A stretch of 7,727 nucleotides of DNA from the NCBI GenBank assembly GCA_000998185.1, contig LCCW01000031.1, positions 1-7,727 of the forward strand, given 5' to 3'. The position numbers and the translations under genes are program-made. This DNA is from Candidatus Kuenenbacteria bacterium GW2011_GWA2_42_15. Lineage in GTDB: Bacteria > Patescibacteriota > Patescibacteriia > UBA2196 > GWA2-42-15. The notes under the pieces are model-generated. The model was not told the origin of the DNA. It saw nothing but the letters and a program-made list of their open reading frames with translations, and searched no databases. Below are positions 7,501 to 7,727 of this stretch, piece by piece. The first letter of the stretch is position 1. Every line of letters starts with the position of its first letter.

Positions 7501-7571
7501 GCCCTTTTCCCCTTTTGCCCTTTGCCTTTTGCCCTTTTTTATTTGCCTTTTGCCTTTTGCCTTTTGCCTTT
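7501..7571. repeat. GGCAAAA/GGGCAAA short tandem repeat between atpE and atpF
   Basis: The plus strand is almost wholly TTTTGCC and its variants TTTGCCC and TTTTCCCC, with four near-perfect heptads in 7545-7569. On the transcribed strand this is a purine-rich run of GGCAAAA words with no coding potential. The same word recurs behind atpG at 4132-4162. Copy number in such runs often varies between strains; the effect on the atpF leader is unknown. Confidence 0.75.
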
Positions 7572-7583
7572 AATTAACCTCTT

Positions 7584-7620
7584 GTCTGCCGTCTTCTTTT
7601 TTGGAAGACGGCCTTTAGAC
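7584..7620 (-). other. Strong hairpin directly behind the atpE stop codon
   Basis: GCCGTCTTC (7588-7596) and GAAGACGGC (7604-7612) form a perfect 9-base stem around a 7-base loop. Outer arms GTCT (7584-7587) and AGAC (7617-7620) can add four more pairs across a 4-base bulge. The upstream arm begins at the last base of the atpE stop codon. On the transcribed strand no U-tract follows (the next bases are AAGAGGTTAATT), so it is not a classic terminator. It may protect the 3' end of atpE mRNA or cause partial termination, either of which would favour the many-copy c subunit. Confidence 0.65.
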
Positions 7621-7727
7621 TATAAAGTAAACACGACCACGAGCGCGTAAATGGCGATAGCTTCGGAAAAAGCCGCGCCCAATAGCATCGGTACGAACAA
7701 TTTATCGCCGGCCTCCGGATTGCGGCC
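7620..7727 (-). CDS. atpE: ATP synthase c subunit, C-terminal part (5' end outside window)
   Basis: The last 35 codons and a TAG stop are present. GRNPEAGDK is the polar cytoplasmic loop that faces gamma and epsilon (family form R-Q/N-P). It is followed by the second membrane helix, MLLGAAFSEAIAIYALVVVF. The glutamate in FSEAIAIY is the ion-binding carboxylate of the c-ring. The residue after it is alanine rather than the serine/threonine found in the known Na+-binding E-S/T signature, so this half of the site suggests proton coupling; the first helix, with its possible glutamine ligand, is outside the window. The protein ends right after the helix (VFTL). The gene is first in the visible operon, and atpB should lie further right. 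Confidence 0.93.
   Translation of the reverse strand, partial: GRNPEAGDKLFVPMLLGAAFSEAIAIYALVVVFTL

Noticed and set aside
7501..7571. CRISPR array suggested by regular repeats
   Set aside because: The unit is only about 7 bases with no unique spacers; it is a simple tandem repeat.

Overview
The window is the 3' part of a bacterial F1Fo ATP synthase operon followed by a damaged restriction-modification (R-M) cluster, all on the minus strand. In transcription order (right to left) it holds atpE (c, 3' end only), atpF (b), atpH (delta), atpA (alpha), atpG (gamma), atpD (beta), atpC (epsilon), a small beta-carbonic-anhydrase-like gene, a hairpin terminator and candidate promoter, a truncated DNA adenine methyltransferase, a restriction-endonuclease-like gene, and a frameshifted PD-(D/E)XK nuclease gene that runs off the left edge. 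No convincing gene lies on the plus strand; its open frames are shadows.

The source looks like a Candidate Phyla Radiation (Patescibacteria, Parcubacteria-like) genome. This is an inference from recalled family features: a short delta subunit, the CPR-like wording of the beta subunit around its Walker A motif, spacers built from degenerate short words and small palindromes, and weak or absent Shine-Dalgarno sequences. All the long genes read through with the standard code, and TGA is used as a stop, so the UGA=Gly code of Gracilibacteria/Absconditabacteria does not apply.

The catalytic subunits alpha and beta are full length and keep Walker A, Walker B, the arginine finger and the catalytic glutamate. 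The c subunit keeps its ion-binding glutamate. Gamma and epsilon, however, each seem to lack an internal in-frame block of about 35-45 residues compared with E. coli. Gamma loses part of its Rossmann-like globular domain and epsilon loses most of the middle of its beta-sandwich. These two domains contact each other in known F1Fo structures, so the paired loss is the most interesting biological signal here. The carbonic-anhydrase-like gene sits 9 bases after atpC and is probably co-transcribed with it.

The left 1.5 kb is visibly more A+T-rich and looks like an acquired R-M module with tightly overlapping genes (ATGA junctions). The methyltransferase has lost nearly everything after its DPPY region, one nuclease is open, and the other is split at a run of six A/T bases. 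It therefore reads as an R-M locus in decay, or as one carrying assembly errors. I found no CRISPR array, tRNA, rRNA, transposase or clearly novel multi-gene system. No stretch longer than 300 bases lacks a gene; the largest spacer is 231 bases.
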